Positions 21,001 through 31,552 are shown, counted from the stretch's first letter. The stretch is 64,000 nucleotides of DNA from Spirochaetales bacterium (GCA_030615505.1 JAUWZD010000006.1:1-64000); one strand, 5' to 3'. Numbers and translations are program-made. The notes: generated by a model not told the origin, from the letters alone.

Positions 21001-23988
21001 TCATTTTTTTTGGGGCGCTAATTCAAGTATCAGTTCCACTTCTCCGCGACTCAGCTTTGTGGTTCGGGCTATCTCTCTGGGCCCCCAGCCAAGATGAGCC
21101 AGCTTAATCACCGTCTCACGTTTATCCAGTGGAGGGGCTCCTTTATCGGATCCTGCCTGTTTGCTCTCCGCTTTTAATATGCTTTCTAAAAGCTTCACCT
21201 GTTCCTGGGCCTGCTGACCTATAGTTTCAAAACGGGTCTCTGTCCGGGCAAGCCACTGCCTGGCAGTATCCAGCTTCGTGGTTCTCGTTTCCAGACTCTC
21301 CAATATTTTGTCCATATCTTTAAGCTTCCCAACCACTGAATCGGCCTTTTCCTTATTAGCTATTAAGTGCTCCACATCCGACCGCAGCCCTTCAATTTTT
21401 TCGGTAAACTCAACAACTTCGTCCTGGACTGAACCCAGATTCTTCTCCAGGCTGTTCAGCAACTGAAAGCTTTTATCTACTCCTGCCGTCGTATCTTCAA
21501 CGATGCCTTTCCTTTTTTCCAGCCTTTCATAACGATTTTCCATGATCCTTTCAAGATTTTCAATCTCTCTTATCTTGGCCAGTATTTCCTGCAGTGAGTC
21601 CTGACTGGAATATACAGTCTCAATCCTCAAATCCAGATCCCTGGATATGGTCATAAGCTTTTTAAAATCTGAATCCATATCTTCAATTCTTCTGCGCTCA
21701 TTAAATATTTTGTTAAGTTTTGCTGTAACTTCTTCCGTCATTTTTTTAGTATTTGACAGTTGAGACCCAATACCCTGCACCTCCACCTGCTGAGCCCGCA
21801 GCCTATCGATTTCCCTCTTCATTTCTTCAATATGGCCATCTAAAGTTAGCTTAAGCTCATCTGTGCGCTCAAATAACTTGGTCTGGCTGATAAAGCTCTT
21901 TACACGCTTATCAATGTCTCTGATACGGCCGTCCATATCTTCCTGCAATTCTTTAGTTCTTTTAACAAAATCTATCTGAAAAGCTCCAAGCTCTTTCTCA
22001 AGATTTTTTAAAGCAGACTCACTCCTTTCATTTAGCGCATTTTCCAGCTCTATAATAGAATCAGAAATATTCTTAAGCTCATTTTTCAGATCCGACCTCT
22101 CCTGGTTGGTGGCTACTATTAAATCATCCCGTTGAACTGTAAATTCATCTCTCATTTCTTTCAGTCGTTCTTCTGAATCCCGGCTTATTTTCCTCATATC
22201 TTCAGCTACAGACTCATTCAAAATATTAAGATCCTTCTTAAAAGTATTAAGAGCTTCCTGTCGTATGCCTTCTATATGCCTGTTAATGTTCTCGCCGAAA
22301 CTCGCAATAGTCTGCTCTGAGCCGGTAATACGTTCACTTACACTACGCTCGAAATTATCAACATGGTTCTCCATCCGGCCTAACTGATCCATAAAATTAT
22401 GTTTAATTTTATCCAGCGCCGCTTTCAGATCTTGAGTATATTTCATCTCTACTATTTCTCTTTCAGAAACTAAGCCGGAACTGATTTCTAAAATTCTGTT
22501 CTCCATATCGTTTTGCCACTTCCGAACTCTCTCATCCATAGCAAGGTTGCGCTCTTTAAGATCTGTAAAAAAGTCATCCTCAAATACCTGTAATTGCTCA
22601 GAGACATTCTGATAAGCTCCTGACTTCAGCTCAAGCAGTTCATCTTCCAATTCTTTCATCCCGGCTTTAAGAGATGAGAACTCCGCCTTGGCCTTCTCTT
22701 CTTCTGCTGCAAGCTCTAAAGCGGATTTTTTTAGGAATGCCTGCATTTCCTCCTTAATTTTGGCATTCATCTTGTCCATAAATTGCCTGAGATTTGCCTC
22801 TAAGGCTTCAATATCCACATTGGCTTCCTGAAGTTTATTAAAGCGATAATCCACCTCGCCTTCATAATTCTCCAGTTTCTTGTCAATTCTCTGTAAGACG
22901 GAAGTTTGAATCCCGTCAGCCGCCAGCTCCACCTTTTCGAGGGCATCAACTTTAAAGCGATCTACACTCTTTTTCAGAGAATTAAACTGTTCTTTCAATT
23001 GATCCCTAAAAGCATTAACTTCTGCTAAATTCTTCTTAAGAATTTCTGACCGTTTCAAAACCACCATTGAATCTTTTGAGATCATTTCTTTAAGATTCAA
23101 AAAAACCCTGGCTTCTAAAGATTCTCCTTTCTTAGCCGTCACGGCCAACATCTTTTCCTGTTCCTCTAATCTTCGCTCGGCATTGGTAATGCACGATTCA
23201 ATCGACTTCCGGACAGCTTTTCCCCTATTATCAGCCTCGCTTAAGAGCTTGTTCAAGGATGATACAAACTGATTCGCCAGGCTTGTGCGCTTTGCCTTTC
23301 CCTCTAATTCAAACCTCTCAAGACTCTTTTTTAATGAGGCTTCGGTTTCCTTCTCTAAATTAATCCTCCGGGTTTCTACTCGCATAATATAGGAGGAGAA
23401 GTCTTTTACCTTCTGTTCCGAGCCCTCAACCTCCCTTCCAAGCTCCTTAATGCGATCCTCTACATCAGCAGAGATCTCTTTGCGTAAACATTGCAAATTA
23501 TTACTGTTTTCATGGATAAATTTTTTATGAATCTGAGAAATTTCATTTTCCACTTTTTCCAGCTTTGCGGCGGAATTATGAATTCTCTTTCCGACCTTGT
23601 CTACAAAAAGAGATTCTGACCGTATTCGTTTCAGATTTTCATCAACCACTGCTGTCATGTTGATGAGTTCATTCAATACACTGTCATATTCTTTAAGACG
23701 CGTTTGAATTCCATTAAGATCCACACCCCTCTTATTAAGTCTTTCTTCTACTCCCTGAACACGCTTAAGAATTTCCTTACCTGTTTTTAGATTTACCTCT
23801 AGTTCAATGGATAGATCTTTGACTTCGGCCGTTCTATCATCCACCATTTTTTTCAGATTTTCTGTGATTTTGTCAGAAAATCTTTTAACCTTCTCCAGGG
23901 AACGGTTGTTTCGGTCGATCTGTCGATAGATTACAAGGATGAAAAGAACAGCTAGAAGGGTAAAAAGATTGCCAAATGAGAAAATCAT
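21001..23988 (-). CDS. SpiroCoCo-type giant coiled-coil protein with C-terminal HTH-like segment
   Basis: N-terminal TM then YRQIDRNNRSLEKVKRFSDK, ~900 aa coiled coil, C-terminal ETVIKLAHLGWGPREIARTTKLSRGEVELILEL. Confidence 0.85.
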   Translation of the reverse strand: MIFSFGNLFTLLAVLFILVIYRQIDRNNRSLEKVKRFSDKITENLKKMVDDRTAEVKDLSIELEVNLKTGKEILKRVQGVEERLNKRGVDLNGIQTRLKEYDSVLNELINMTAVVDENLKRIRSESLFVDKVGKRIHNSAAKLEKVENEISQIHKKFIHENSNNLQCLRKEISADVEDRIKELGREVEGSEQKVKDFSSYIMRVETRRINLEKETEASLKKSLERFELEGKAKRTSLANQFVSSLNKLLSEADNRGKAVRKSIESCITNAERRLEEQEKMLAVTAKKGESLEARVFLNLKEMISKDSMVVLKRSEILKKNLAEVNAFRDQLKEQFNSLKKSVDRFKVDALEKVELAADGIQTSVLQRIDKKLENYEGEVDYRFNKLQEANVDIEALEANLRQFMDKMNAKIKEEMQAFLKKSALELAAEEEKAKAEFSSLKAGMKELEDELLELKSGAYQNVSEQLQVFEDDFFTDLKERNLAMDERVRKWQNDMENRILEISSGLVSEREIVEMKYTQDLKAALDKIKHNFMDQLGRMENHVDNFERSVSERITGSEQTIASFGENINRHIEGIRQEALNTFKKDLNILNESVAEDMRKISRDSEERLKEMRDEFTVQRDDLIVATNQERSDLKNELKNISDSIIELENALNERSESALKNLEKELGAFQIDFVKRTKELQEDMDGRIRDIDKRVKSFISQTKLFERTDELKLTLDGHIEEMKREIDRLRAQQVEVQGIGSQLSNTKKMTEEVTAKLNKIFNERRRIEDMDSDFKKLMTISRDLDLRIETVYSSQDSLQEILAKIREIENLERIMENRYERLEKRKGIVEDTTAGVDKSFQLLNSLEKNLGSVQDEVVEFTEKIEGLRSDVEHLIANKEKADSVVGKLKDMDKILESLETRTTKLDTARQWLARTETRFETIGQQAQEQVKLLESILKAESKQAGSDKGAPPLDKRETVIKLAHLGWGPREIARTTKLSRGEVELILELAPQKK

Positions 23989-24018
23989 TGTCCCCCCCCA
24001 AATAAAGAACTTTAATAT

Positions 24019-24047
24019 ATCTTACTCTCCTGAAGCCCGGTTGTCAA
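24019..24047 (-). promoter_or_regulatory. Promoter of the SpiroCoCo-type gene
   Basis: Minus TTGACA (24042-24047), 17 nt, TAAGAT (24019-24024). Confidence 0.6.
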
Positions 24048-24706
24048 CAATTGTCATATCTTATTATTAAATTCCTTAAATTTTTGTAGCCGTAAAATGT
24101 AAAATCAGCCACTCCACCGGATTCAGCAGTACGGGATAAATGCCCTGTTTTCATCCCCACATGATGTGCGCCAATAATATCGTAATCATACCTGTCACCA
24201 ATATAGAGAATTTTATGAGGTGGTAAGACCAAAAGGTCGGCTATCTTAAGGAATGGTTCCGGATTCGGCTTTAGGTAGTTGCACTGTTCAGAACAGAAGG
24301 TACAGTCCCAGAACCCTCCCATACCCAGATAATTAATCTTACTATCTACCGGAAAATCGGAAAGAACGGCTAATTTGAATCCCTCTTTTTTTAATCCGTC
24401 CAAATTATCCTTTAAATAAGGAAAGGCTTTAATCCCTTTAAATTTCAGCTTCAGATTCTGATAAATATGGTATTCAATTAATTGCCGGGCTTTCTGATAA
24501 GGAATGGCCAATCGCTCTGATAAAAGCTCTGCTTGAGTCTTGTGGAAATCATTAATCGGTCTCATCTTTCTGATCTCCGACCTTACCCGGCCAAAGGCTA
24601 TAAAAAAGCCAGGATGTATGAGCCCCAGATAGATGGACTTTAAAAAGAGGCGGTAATAAGGATATAATGTTCCATCAAAGTCGAAGGTTACGGCTTTTAT
24701 GCTCAT
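24044..24706 (-). CDS. HAD-superfamily hydrolase
   Basis: VTFDFDGTLYP, AVLSDFPVDSKI, KPNPEPF, YIGDRYDYDIIGAH. Confidence 0.88.
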   Translation of the reverse strand: MSIKAVTFDFDGTLYPYYRLFLKSIYLGLIHPGFFIAFGRVRSEIRKMRPINDFHKTQAELLSERLAIPYQKARQLIEYHIYQNLKLKFKGIKAFPYLKDNLDGLKKEGFKLAVLSDFPVDSKINYLGMGGFWDCTFCSEQCNYLKPNPEPFLKIADLLVLPPHKILYIGDRYDYDIIGAHHVGMKTGHLSRTAESGGVADFTFYGYKNLRNLIIRYDNC

Positions 24707-24737
24707 TGATTATAGGAGAATAGCCTAGCTTCTAGGA

Positions 24738-26027
24738 TTATTCAACTCCGGGTGGGATGAACTCCCCACTGGAATTCAGGCGAACCAGATGTATGTGACA
24801 GTTCTTATTCTTATACATGCGTTTAAGCGAGGAAAGGCAGGTTTCCTGATTTCTCTCTAATACAGCCACCCGGAACTTCCCTTTTGTGAAAAAGGGAAAT
24901 AGAACGACCAGGTGAAAATGCTGCCTTAATGCAGGTTTATCTCCGAATTGGCTATTCAATGAACCGATAAAGAAATTTCCGGGATTGTCTTTAGTTTCCA
25001 GATACAACAACAGCTTAAGCTCATCAACCGGATATCCTACATCTTCAATATAGCGGAGAAACTCCACATCCCTTACATCGAAGATCTCCGGATCGGTTAT
25101 ACTAAGACCCGATTGAGCTTCTTGGAGACTGATAGCTAAGTTTCTGGACCAGTCCAATCCAAAATATGGATCCCTATCCTGCTCATATCGCAAACTCCAG
25201 CGATGACCCCGGTATTTCAGGTGTTTTTCCTTCAGAACTTCAATATCTAAAAACCTACCCAGTATAGGATAGATAAATCCATCCACAATCCATTTCGAAA
25301 ATCCCGAGCAGTTTAAACCGCCTTTTGTATTTATACGGCTTCCGGAAATAGAAACATATTCGCCTTTAGCGTCCATAGCTCCATCTTCAGCATCGGGAAT
25401 ATGGGGCAGATATTCTCGAATTATATTTAAAAGCCGCATTGTTTTTCGGTCAGCTTCTTCACAGCCTTTGTATAACAGTAAAGACCAGTCAACCGTTGAA
25501 TATGAAAGCGCCATAACTTCAGAGAATGGAGCAGTTAACAGAGATAAAAAATCGGCAGGCAGGATTACATGCCGATAGATTGGAACACTAAAAAGAATAA
25601 CATCCATGGTGCTTCTATCGCCCAGCGGGAAAAGCCGAATAAAACAGTCCGGGTGATTGCGAATAAATACCTTGATTTGAATAAATCTGCCATCCCTGTA
25701 ATCCCGCTTAATAATATAATTGCCCTCTCCGGCAATGGAGAAAGAAGAGTTATTTTCATTTAGAAAAAGCAGATATATTGAACCGGCTTTTGATTCTGAT
25801 CGTACTTTTACCCGGTGCGCAGATTCTCTTTGGCGCAGCGTACGTACCGGATTCAGGTGGAACTTACGGGAAATGCTTTGAACAGGATCTGTAATCAGAT
25901 CTTTTAGAGCCAAGCGCGCCTCATAGTTTTCAGGCAGAGCATACTCTCTGAAGGCTCTTAAGTCCTGTGAATAGACCATGATAGGAAGAATAATGAATAT
26001 GCTAAGAGAGAAGTATATCTTCATCAA
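24738..26027 (-). CDS. Secreted hypothetical protein, possible papain/NlpC-like Cys-His fold
   Basis: Signal peptide; GGLNCSGFSKWIVDG followed by QHFHLVVLFPFF. Confidence 0.7.
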   Translation of the reverse strand: MMKIYFSLSIFIILPIMVYSQDLRAFREYALPENYEARLALKDLITDPVQSISRKFHLNPVRTLRQRESAHRVKVRSESKAGSIYLLFLNENNSSFSIAGEGNYIIKRDYRDGRFIQIKVFIRNHPDCFIRLFPLGDRSTMDVILFSVPIYRHVILPADFLSLLTAPFSEVMALSYSTVDWSLLLYKGCEEADRKTMRLLNIIREYLPHIPDAEDGAMDAKGEYVSISGSRINTKGGLNCSGFSKWIVDGFIYPILGRFLDIEVLKEKHLKYRGHRWSLRYEQDRDPYFGLDWSRNLAISLQEAQSGLSITDPEIFDVRDVEFLRYIEDVGYPVDELKLLLYLETKDNPGNFFIGSLNSQFGDKPALRQHFHLVVLFPFFTKGKFRVAVLERNQETCLSSLKRMYKNKNCHIHLVRLNSSGEFIPPGVE

Positions 26028-27381
26028 TATAATTTACGGAATTCTTCATGCGATTCTTCAGTGTTTCAACATCTGATGCAAATAGGGGGCTGATCTCAAT
26101 ACGGTATATTGACCTTCCCTGCTCGTCTCTTGGAACCCCAATCCCACACTTTTCAAGCCAGTGTGCATATTTCTCAATATATCCCTGGGTACAGGTTTCA
26201 ACAGAATCAACACCGGTTCTATTTTTCAGAGGCGCAAACTCCTCCTTACGACTCGTTTCAAAGAAAACCGGATTTCGGGCTATAGGAATCGCGTCAAAAA
26301 TAAACATCTCAAACTTGACACCTTCCCTCTCTTCAACCCGGCCTCCTCCAGGTCCTGGAATAAAAACTCTCATCTTTTTTCGTGCCTTATGAAAAGGCAG
26401 GTTTAGAGCTTTTTTTGATAAAAATAGTACATTCAGAATATGAATGGCGATAGATCCATGGGAGAAGAGGAGTTTTCCGCTCTCATCCTTAGCATACATG
26501 TTCTCGGCATCCAGGTCGGAGTATTCGATAATTCCGGGTTTACCGCCCAATAGACCGATAGTACCAATCCTCTCTTCAGGGACGGCCTTTTCCATTACCT
26601 TTGAGGACATCTCAGAGTTTTTAAAGCAATGCATGCCCAAAAACATCGCGTCCGGTACATTTACAAGCGGATTGTCAATCTGAAAACAGAACAACTCCTC
26701 TACTCCCAGCTTAAGCATCTCTTTATAAAGCCCCCAGTCCTTTAGAGCCGCAGCAACTCCGCCGTGTCCGTTTGGATTCTTAAACAATCCCCCGTCCGGA
26801 GCTAAAATCAGCTTTCCATCTTCAGTCAGGGATGGATTTTCATTTTGGCAAAAGAAACGCACCTCTTCTTCAGGCAGTCCCCAGAAGGAATTGCGCTTAA
26901 AGGCATCCATAATAGTTTTATGATTCTGATGACTGGTCATTATATACCAGTACTGTGGTATACCCAATTTCTTGCGCGCAGAGAGTATCTTCTCGGCGAA
27001 TATCTGGAAAAGAGATGCTTTGCGAAGGGGTGAAATCGGATACATGCCCTTTGGGCCTTCGAATCCTAATCTTGATCCCTGTCCGCCCGCAACAGTCAGA
27101 TATCCGACCCTGCCTGAAGCAAGTAACTGTTCTCCCAACCTGCGAATTTCTGAACGACTCCGCCATTCATTTTGAGAGATAAAGGGAGCAGGGGATATTT
27201 CAGGTACGGTCTGATTGTTTACTTTTAGATTCTTGATCAGAGAATTAAGCAAATTCAAGTCAAGGGCAGCCAGATCGCTCATCAGCTTAGCTTTCCGGCT
27301 TTCCGCTCGATCATGCCAGAAATCAAAAAGATGTTCCTGGCCCAATGACGAAAACTGCTCTATTATCTCCTTCTCGCTCAT
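26002..27381 (-). CDS. UDP-sugar pyrophosphorylase (UDPGP family, UAP1-like)
   Basis: YLTVAGGQGSRLGFEGPKGMYPISP, PNGHGGVAAALKD, FQIDNPLVNVPDA, IEYSDL. Confidence 0.92.
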   Translation of the reverse strand: MSEKEIIEQFSSLGQEHLFDFWHDRAESRKAKLMSDLAALDLNLLNSLIKNLKVNNQTVPEISPAPFISQNEWRSRSEIRRLGEQLLASGRVGYLTVAGGQGSRLGFEGPKGMYPISPLRKASLFQIFAEKILSARKKLGIPQYWYIMTSHQNHKTIMDAFKRNSFWGLPEEEVRFFCQNENPSLTEDGKLILAPDGGLFKNPNGHGGVAAALKDWGLYKEMLKLGVEELFCFQIDNPLVNVPDAMFLGMHCFKNSEMSSKVMEKAVPEERIGTIGLLGGKPGIIEYSDLDAENMYAKDESGKLLFSHGSIAIHILNVLFLSKKALNLPFHKARKKMRVFIPGPGGGRVEEREGVKFEMFIFDAIPIARNPVFFETSRKEEFAPLKNRTGVDSVETCTQGYIEKYAHWLEKCGIGVPRDEQGRSIYRIEISPLFASDVETLKNRMKNSVNYIDEDILLS

Positions 27382-27390
27382 AACCCATCT

Positions 27391-27702
27391 TTAATCTTTC
27401 TTAATCATTGCCCATATATTCAGCATATCACTTTTGATCTCTGCGACTTTTGATTTTAGATCTAAATTGGATGGTCTCAGTTCTAACCAGATTCTCTTGC
27501 GGGCTCCCTCGATAGTGTATTTATTATCATAGAGCAGATGTTTAACCCTGAAAAGGATCTGAATTTCCCGGTCGGTATATTCTCGTCGTCCGGAATTATT
27601 CTTTTTAGGAGCGATAAAAGGAATTGAGTCTTCCCAATAGCGTATGACATATCTTTTTACCTTAAGAATCCTGCTTACATCGCCTATAGAAAACTTCTTC
27701 AT
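27391..27702 (-). CDS. MerR-family transcriptional regulator
   Basis: FSIGDVSRILKVKRYVIRYWEDSIPFI...YTDREIQILFRVKHLLYD. Confidence 0.88.
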   Translation of the reverse strand: MKKFSIGDVSRILKVKRYVIRYWEDSIPFIAPKKNNSGRREYTDREIQILFRVKHLLYDNKYTIEGARKRIWLELRPSNLDLKSKVAEIKSDMLNIWAMIKKD

Positions 27703-27708
27703 ACCGGG

Positions 27709-29037
27709 TCAGTCTTCTTTAAACTTCAGGTGGATGTGAATATTACCAAAGCCCAGGTCCTGCTGAATCCTGTTTTTTAAATACCTCTTATATATTAAAG
27801 GGAACGCTTTCAGATGATTTACAAAAAAAATAAACTCAACCGGATTAATTCCTACTTGAGTTGCGTAATGAATTTTTACATTCCTGCCACGAACCGGAAG
27901 AGAATAATGCCGGACCCAGTCTTTAAGAGCCTGATTCAAATGGGAAGTATCAACACGGTAGTGTAGCTGTTTCCAGAGTTTTATGGATGTATCAAGCAGC
28001 CGACGTATTCCCTCTCCTGTAAGTGCCGAAAGAGGGAGAACCGGTACAAAATCCATTACGGGAAAGAGGAAGTGAATCCTATCCTTTATAGCATTAAGCT
28101 GATTGGGTACAGGGATGAGCAGATCCCATTTGTTCAGAACAAAAATAATGCCTCTGCCCTTTTTTCCCACTAAAGAGGCGATTTTTTTATCCTGCTCTGA
28201 TAATCCTTCCCTTGCTTCGATGAGAAGAAACACAATATCAGACTCATTAATACTTCGAATCGCCCTGTTAACAGAGTAGTACTCAACGGCATCCGTAATT
28301 TTTCCTTTCCGGCGAATACCTGCAGTATCAATGACCTGAAAGGGAATTTCTTTATAGATCAGTCTACCTTCAATTGTGTCCCGCGTAGTACCGGGTTTCT
28401 CAGAAACTAAAGCTTTCTCTTCATTCAATAAGAGATTGAGCAGTGTGGATTTCCCTGTATTCGGTTTTCCCAGTATTGAAAGCCGTATATAGTCTTTTTC
28501 AGCCTCTTCAATATAAGGCGCGGCCTGACGAGCAGCATCCAATATCAGTTTTTTAAGCTGCCGGATATTCCGATTATGTTCTGCGGATACACCCAGGAGT
28601 CTATTAAAACCTAATTCAAAGAAATTCCAGACCGAGTCCTCCTGTTTTCTGCTGTCTACTTTATTAATAACCAGAATCAGCTTTTCTTCAAATTTTCTGA
28701 TCTGTTCAATAAATGTATAATCTTCACCGCTTAATGAGTTTACATCCACAACCAGCAGGATAAGACCCGCCTCAGAGGCAATCCTAACACTACGATCCGA
28801 AATGCATTTTTGCATTTCTCCTGTCTCCAGATTAAAGCCGCCTGTATCAACAAGCAGGAAGCGAGAGTCATCGATGGTGCATTCAGATTCAACTGCATCC
28901 CGGGTAACTCCGGGGGTAGGGTCGGTAATGGCGCGGTGTTTGCCTAACAAACGATTAAACAGGGTGGATTTACCTACATTTGGTCTGCCCAGTATGGCTA
29001 CTTTGAAGAGCTTTTCTTTAATAGGAGATGAAATCAA
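27709..29037 (-). CDS. der: Ribosome-associated GTPase Der (EngA)
   Basis: Two GTPase domains: GRPNVGKSTLFNRLLG and GKPNTGKSTLLNLLLN; C-terminal KH-like domain. Confidence 0.97.
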   Translation of the reverse strand: MISSPIKEKLFKVAILGRPNVGKSTLFNRLLGKHRAITDPTPGVTRDAVESECTIDDSRFLLVDTGGFNLETGEMQKCISDRSVRIASEAGLILLVVDVNSLSGEDYTFIEQIRKFEEKLILVINKVDSRKQEDSVWNFFELGFNRLLGVSAEHNRNIRQLKKLILDAARQAAPYIEEAEKDYIRLSILGKPNTGKSTLLNLLLNEEKALVSEKPGTTRDTIEGRLIYKEIPFQVIDTAGIRRKGKITDAVEYYSVNRAIRSINESDIVFLLIEAREGLSEQDKKIASLVGKKGRGIIFVLNKWDLLIPVPNQLNAIKDRIHFLFPVMDFVPVLPLSALTGEGIRRLLDTSIKLWKQLHYRVDTSHLNQALKDWVRHYSLPVRGRNVKIHYATQVGINPVEFIFFVNHLKAFPLIYKRYLKNRIQQDLGFGNIHIHLKFKED

Positions 29038-30760
29038 ACCGCTCCTCCATCCAGGCCTTTACGTAATCATCAATCTCTCTATAAGACTTCATCTCCATAA
29101 TGGAACCCACAATATCTTCAGCATCAGCTATGGTAACAGACCTTATTATTTTTTTAATTTCCGGGATCCCTATGGCGCTCATACTTAATTCATCTAATCC
29201 GAGACCCAGCAAAATGACTGCGGAATTGGTATCCCCTGCCATCTCCCCGCACATACCCACAGGAATTCCCTGCCCGTGGGCGTTGTCAATAACCAGCTTA
29301 ATAAGGCGCAGGACCCCTGGGTGAAAGGGTTCATAGAGATAGGCGATTCTTTCATTCTCACGATCAACGGCAATCATGTATTGAATTAAGTCGTTTGTCC
29401 CAATGGAGAAAAAGCTTACCTTTTTAGCAAGAATGTCCGAAGTAAAGGCAGCTGAAGGAACTTCAATCATAATCCCTACAGGCACATCATTATTAACTGA
29501 ATATCCCTCTCTATCTAATTCATTTTTTGATTCATCCAGCAATTCCAGTATGTCATTGAGCTCCTCAATACCGGAAATCATGGGGAACATTATTTTTAGA
29601 TTTCCGTATACGGACGCTCTTAAGAGGGCTCTTAATTGAGACTTAAATATATCCGGTCTGGATAAGCAGAATCGTACCGACCTCCATCCTAAAATCGGAT
29701 TAGTCTCATCACCAGGCTTAACACCCGGAATAATTTTATCCCCTCCTAAATCAAGGGTCCTGATGGTAACACTCTTGGGCTTCATAGATTCCAGTACATA
29801 TCTATAAGCCTCAAACTGCTCCTCTTCAGATGGAAAGCGACCGGGAAGAATATAGAGGAATTCTGAGCGGTACAGTCCTATTCCATCAGCGCCATGAGCT
29901 AAAACTGAATCTATCTCTTCGGGCACCTCAATGTTTGCCTCCAATTGAATCAGTTTTCCATCCCGTGTTTCAGCGGGCAGCTCATTCAGATTGAGTAGTT
30001 GAAGTTCATGCTTTTGCCAGGCCTTTTTATTCCCGATGTACTTTTTCTTTGTATTCTTATCTGGCTGAACAATAACCATACCCTCGTTGCCGTCGACTAT
30101 GATCTCATCACCAGACTGTACAAACTTAGTAATATCTGAAAGCCCAAGCACTGCAGGTATTTCAAAGGATCTGGCTAAAATGGCCACATGTGAGGTTTTT
30201 CCTCCCGCATCGGTTGCAATACCGATGACCATACGCTTATTCATGGATATAACATCCGAGGGAAGCAAATTATGAGCAACCAGTATGCATTCCTCTTTTA
30301 AATCAGCCAGGGAGATCTTCTTCTGATACATGAGATGACCCATAATTCTTCGGGATATATCATGAAGATCGATAATTCTTTCCCGGAAATAATCATTACC
30401 GGTGTCATTTAACTTAGTAGTCATGTTCTCAATAACGCTTAGGAGAATCTGTTCTGTATTTTTCTCTTGCCGCCGCAACTGTTCATTAATCTGTTCAGCA
30501 AAGGATGGATCTTTCAGCATGAGCAGATGGGATTCAAGAAATTTCTGTTCCTTTTCACCCATTTCATTGCTGATCCGGTCTCTAAGTTTTATTATCTCTT
30601 GGGCCGCCTTTTCAACTGCACTATCAAAGCGCTCAAACTCATAGGCCACCTGTCCCGGTGATATATCATAATCAGGAATTGAAATGATGTCCTCTGAGTA
30701 TATGAATGCCCGTCCTATAGCTATGCCCGGCGAGACCATTATACCCTTGTCAAATTTCAT
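29018..30760 (-). CDS. ptsI: PTS phosphoenolpyruvate-protein phosphotransferase (enzyme I)
   Basis: GGKTSHVAILARSFEIPAVLG active-site His, GADGIGLYRSEFLY, GTNDLIQYMIAVDRENE. Confidence 0.97.
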   Translation of the reverse strand: MKFDKGIMVSPGIAIGRAFIYSEDIISIPDYDISPGQVAYEFERFDSAVEKAAQEIIKLRDRISNEMGEKEQKFLESHLLMLKDPSFAEQINEQLRRQEKNTEQILLSVIENMTTKLNDTGNDYFRERIIDLHDISRRIMGHLMYQKKISLADLKEECILVAHNLLPSDVISMNKRMVIGIATDAGGKTSHVAILARSFEIPAVLGLSDITKFVQSGDEIIVDGNEGMVIVQPDKNTKKKYIGNKKAWQKHELQLLNLNELPAETRDGKLIQLEANIEVPEEIDSVLAHGADGIGLYRSEFLYILPGRFPSEEEQFEAYRYVLESMKPKSVTIRTLDLGGDKIIPGVKPGDETNPILGWRSVRFCLSRPDIFKSQLRALLRASVYGNLKIMFPMISGIEELNDILELLDESKNELDREGYSVNNDVPVGIMIEVPSAAFTSDILAKKVSFFSIGTNDLIQYMIAVDRENERIAYLYEPFHPGVLRLIKLVIDNAHGQGIPVGMCGEMAGDTNSAVILLGLGLDELSMSAIGIPEIKKIIRSVTIADAEDIVGSIMEMKSYREIDDYVKAWMEERFDFISY

Positions 30761-30769
30761 TTGATTGAT

Positions 30770-30798
30770 ACTATAAGAACTTTTTCTTTGACTGTCAA
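30770..30798 (-). promoter_or_regulatory. Promoter of ptsI
   Basis: Minus TTGACA (30793-30798), 17 nt, TATAGT (30770-30775). Confidence 0.65.
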
Positions 30799-30837
30799 AT
30801 CAATCAGTCTCATCTCTTTGCCGATAATAAAGTAAAT

Positions 30838-31545
30838 ATGGCAAGAAAAAAGAATACAATAGGATGCCTCTTCTATATAGCTTTGGTACTGCTTGTCTTA
30901 GTCGTTTTTCTCTTTAACCGCAGCACTGTTATGAAAGTTCTAGATAAAACCGGATTCCTTAAGGTGTTACAAAAGGAGAAGGAGAGCCCGGTGGAAGTTG
31001 TGATTACTCCGATAGATTCACAACCTGAAAAAGAGAAAGATAATGAAGATATAGTTGTAAAAATAGACAATAAGGAGAAACCTGCAGAAAAAAAGGAAGA
31101 AGAGCACCCGCAGCCTAAAATACGTAAATCAAGACTCTTTTTTATACTGGTTTCTAATGAGGGTGAAATTAAATTAAAAGGCGTTATTCGTCCGGTTGAG
31201 TATCAGGATGCACCCTTAACAGCAACCCTGGAATCTCTGATCAAAGGCCCCCTACCGCCTGAAGTTAATCAGGGATTTATAAACTTGATCCCTACGGACG
31301 CCCGGCTCCTGAACGTTTATATAAAGAAGGATACCGCTTTTTTAGATTTTAATGAGGCATTCCGGTTTAATTCTTGGGGCAAAGAAGGACTGATCGCCCA
31401 ATTAAAACAGGTTGTATATTCTGCCACAGAATTTTCAAACGTTAGGAAAGTGCAGATACTCATAGAAGGAAAGATTACAGACTATATAGGACCTGAAGGT
31501 ACATATATCGGCAAGCCACTTTCACGAGACTCCTTCAGGTCTTGA
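30838..31545 (+). CDS. GerMN-domain membrane-anchored protein
   Basis: N-terminal TM; PLTATLESLIKGPLPPEVNQGFINLIPTDARLLNVYIKKDTAFLDFNEAFR. Confidence 0.85.
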   Translation: MARKKNTIGCLFYIALVLLVLVVFLFNRSTVMKVLDKTGFLKVLQKEKESPVEVVITPIDSQPEKEKDNEDIVVKIDNKEKPAEKKEEEHPQPKIRKSRLFFILVSNEGEIKLKGVIRPVEYQDAPLTATLESLIKGPLPPEVNQGFINLIPTDARLLNVYIKKDTAFLDFNEAFRFNSWGKEGLIAQLKQVVYSATEFSNVRKVQILIEGKITDYIGPEGTYIGKPLSRDSFRS

Positions 31546-31552
31546 AATCTGC

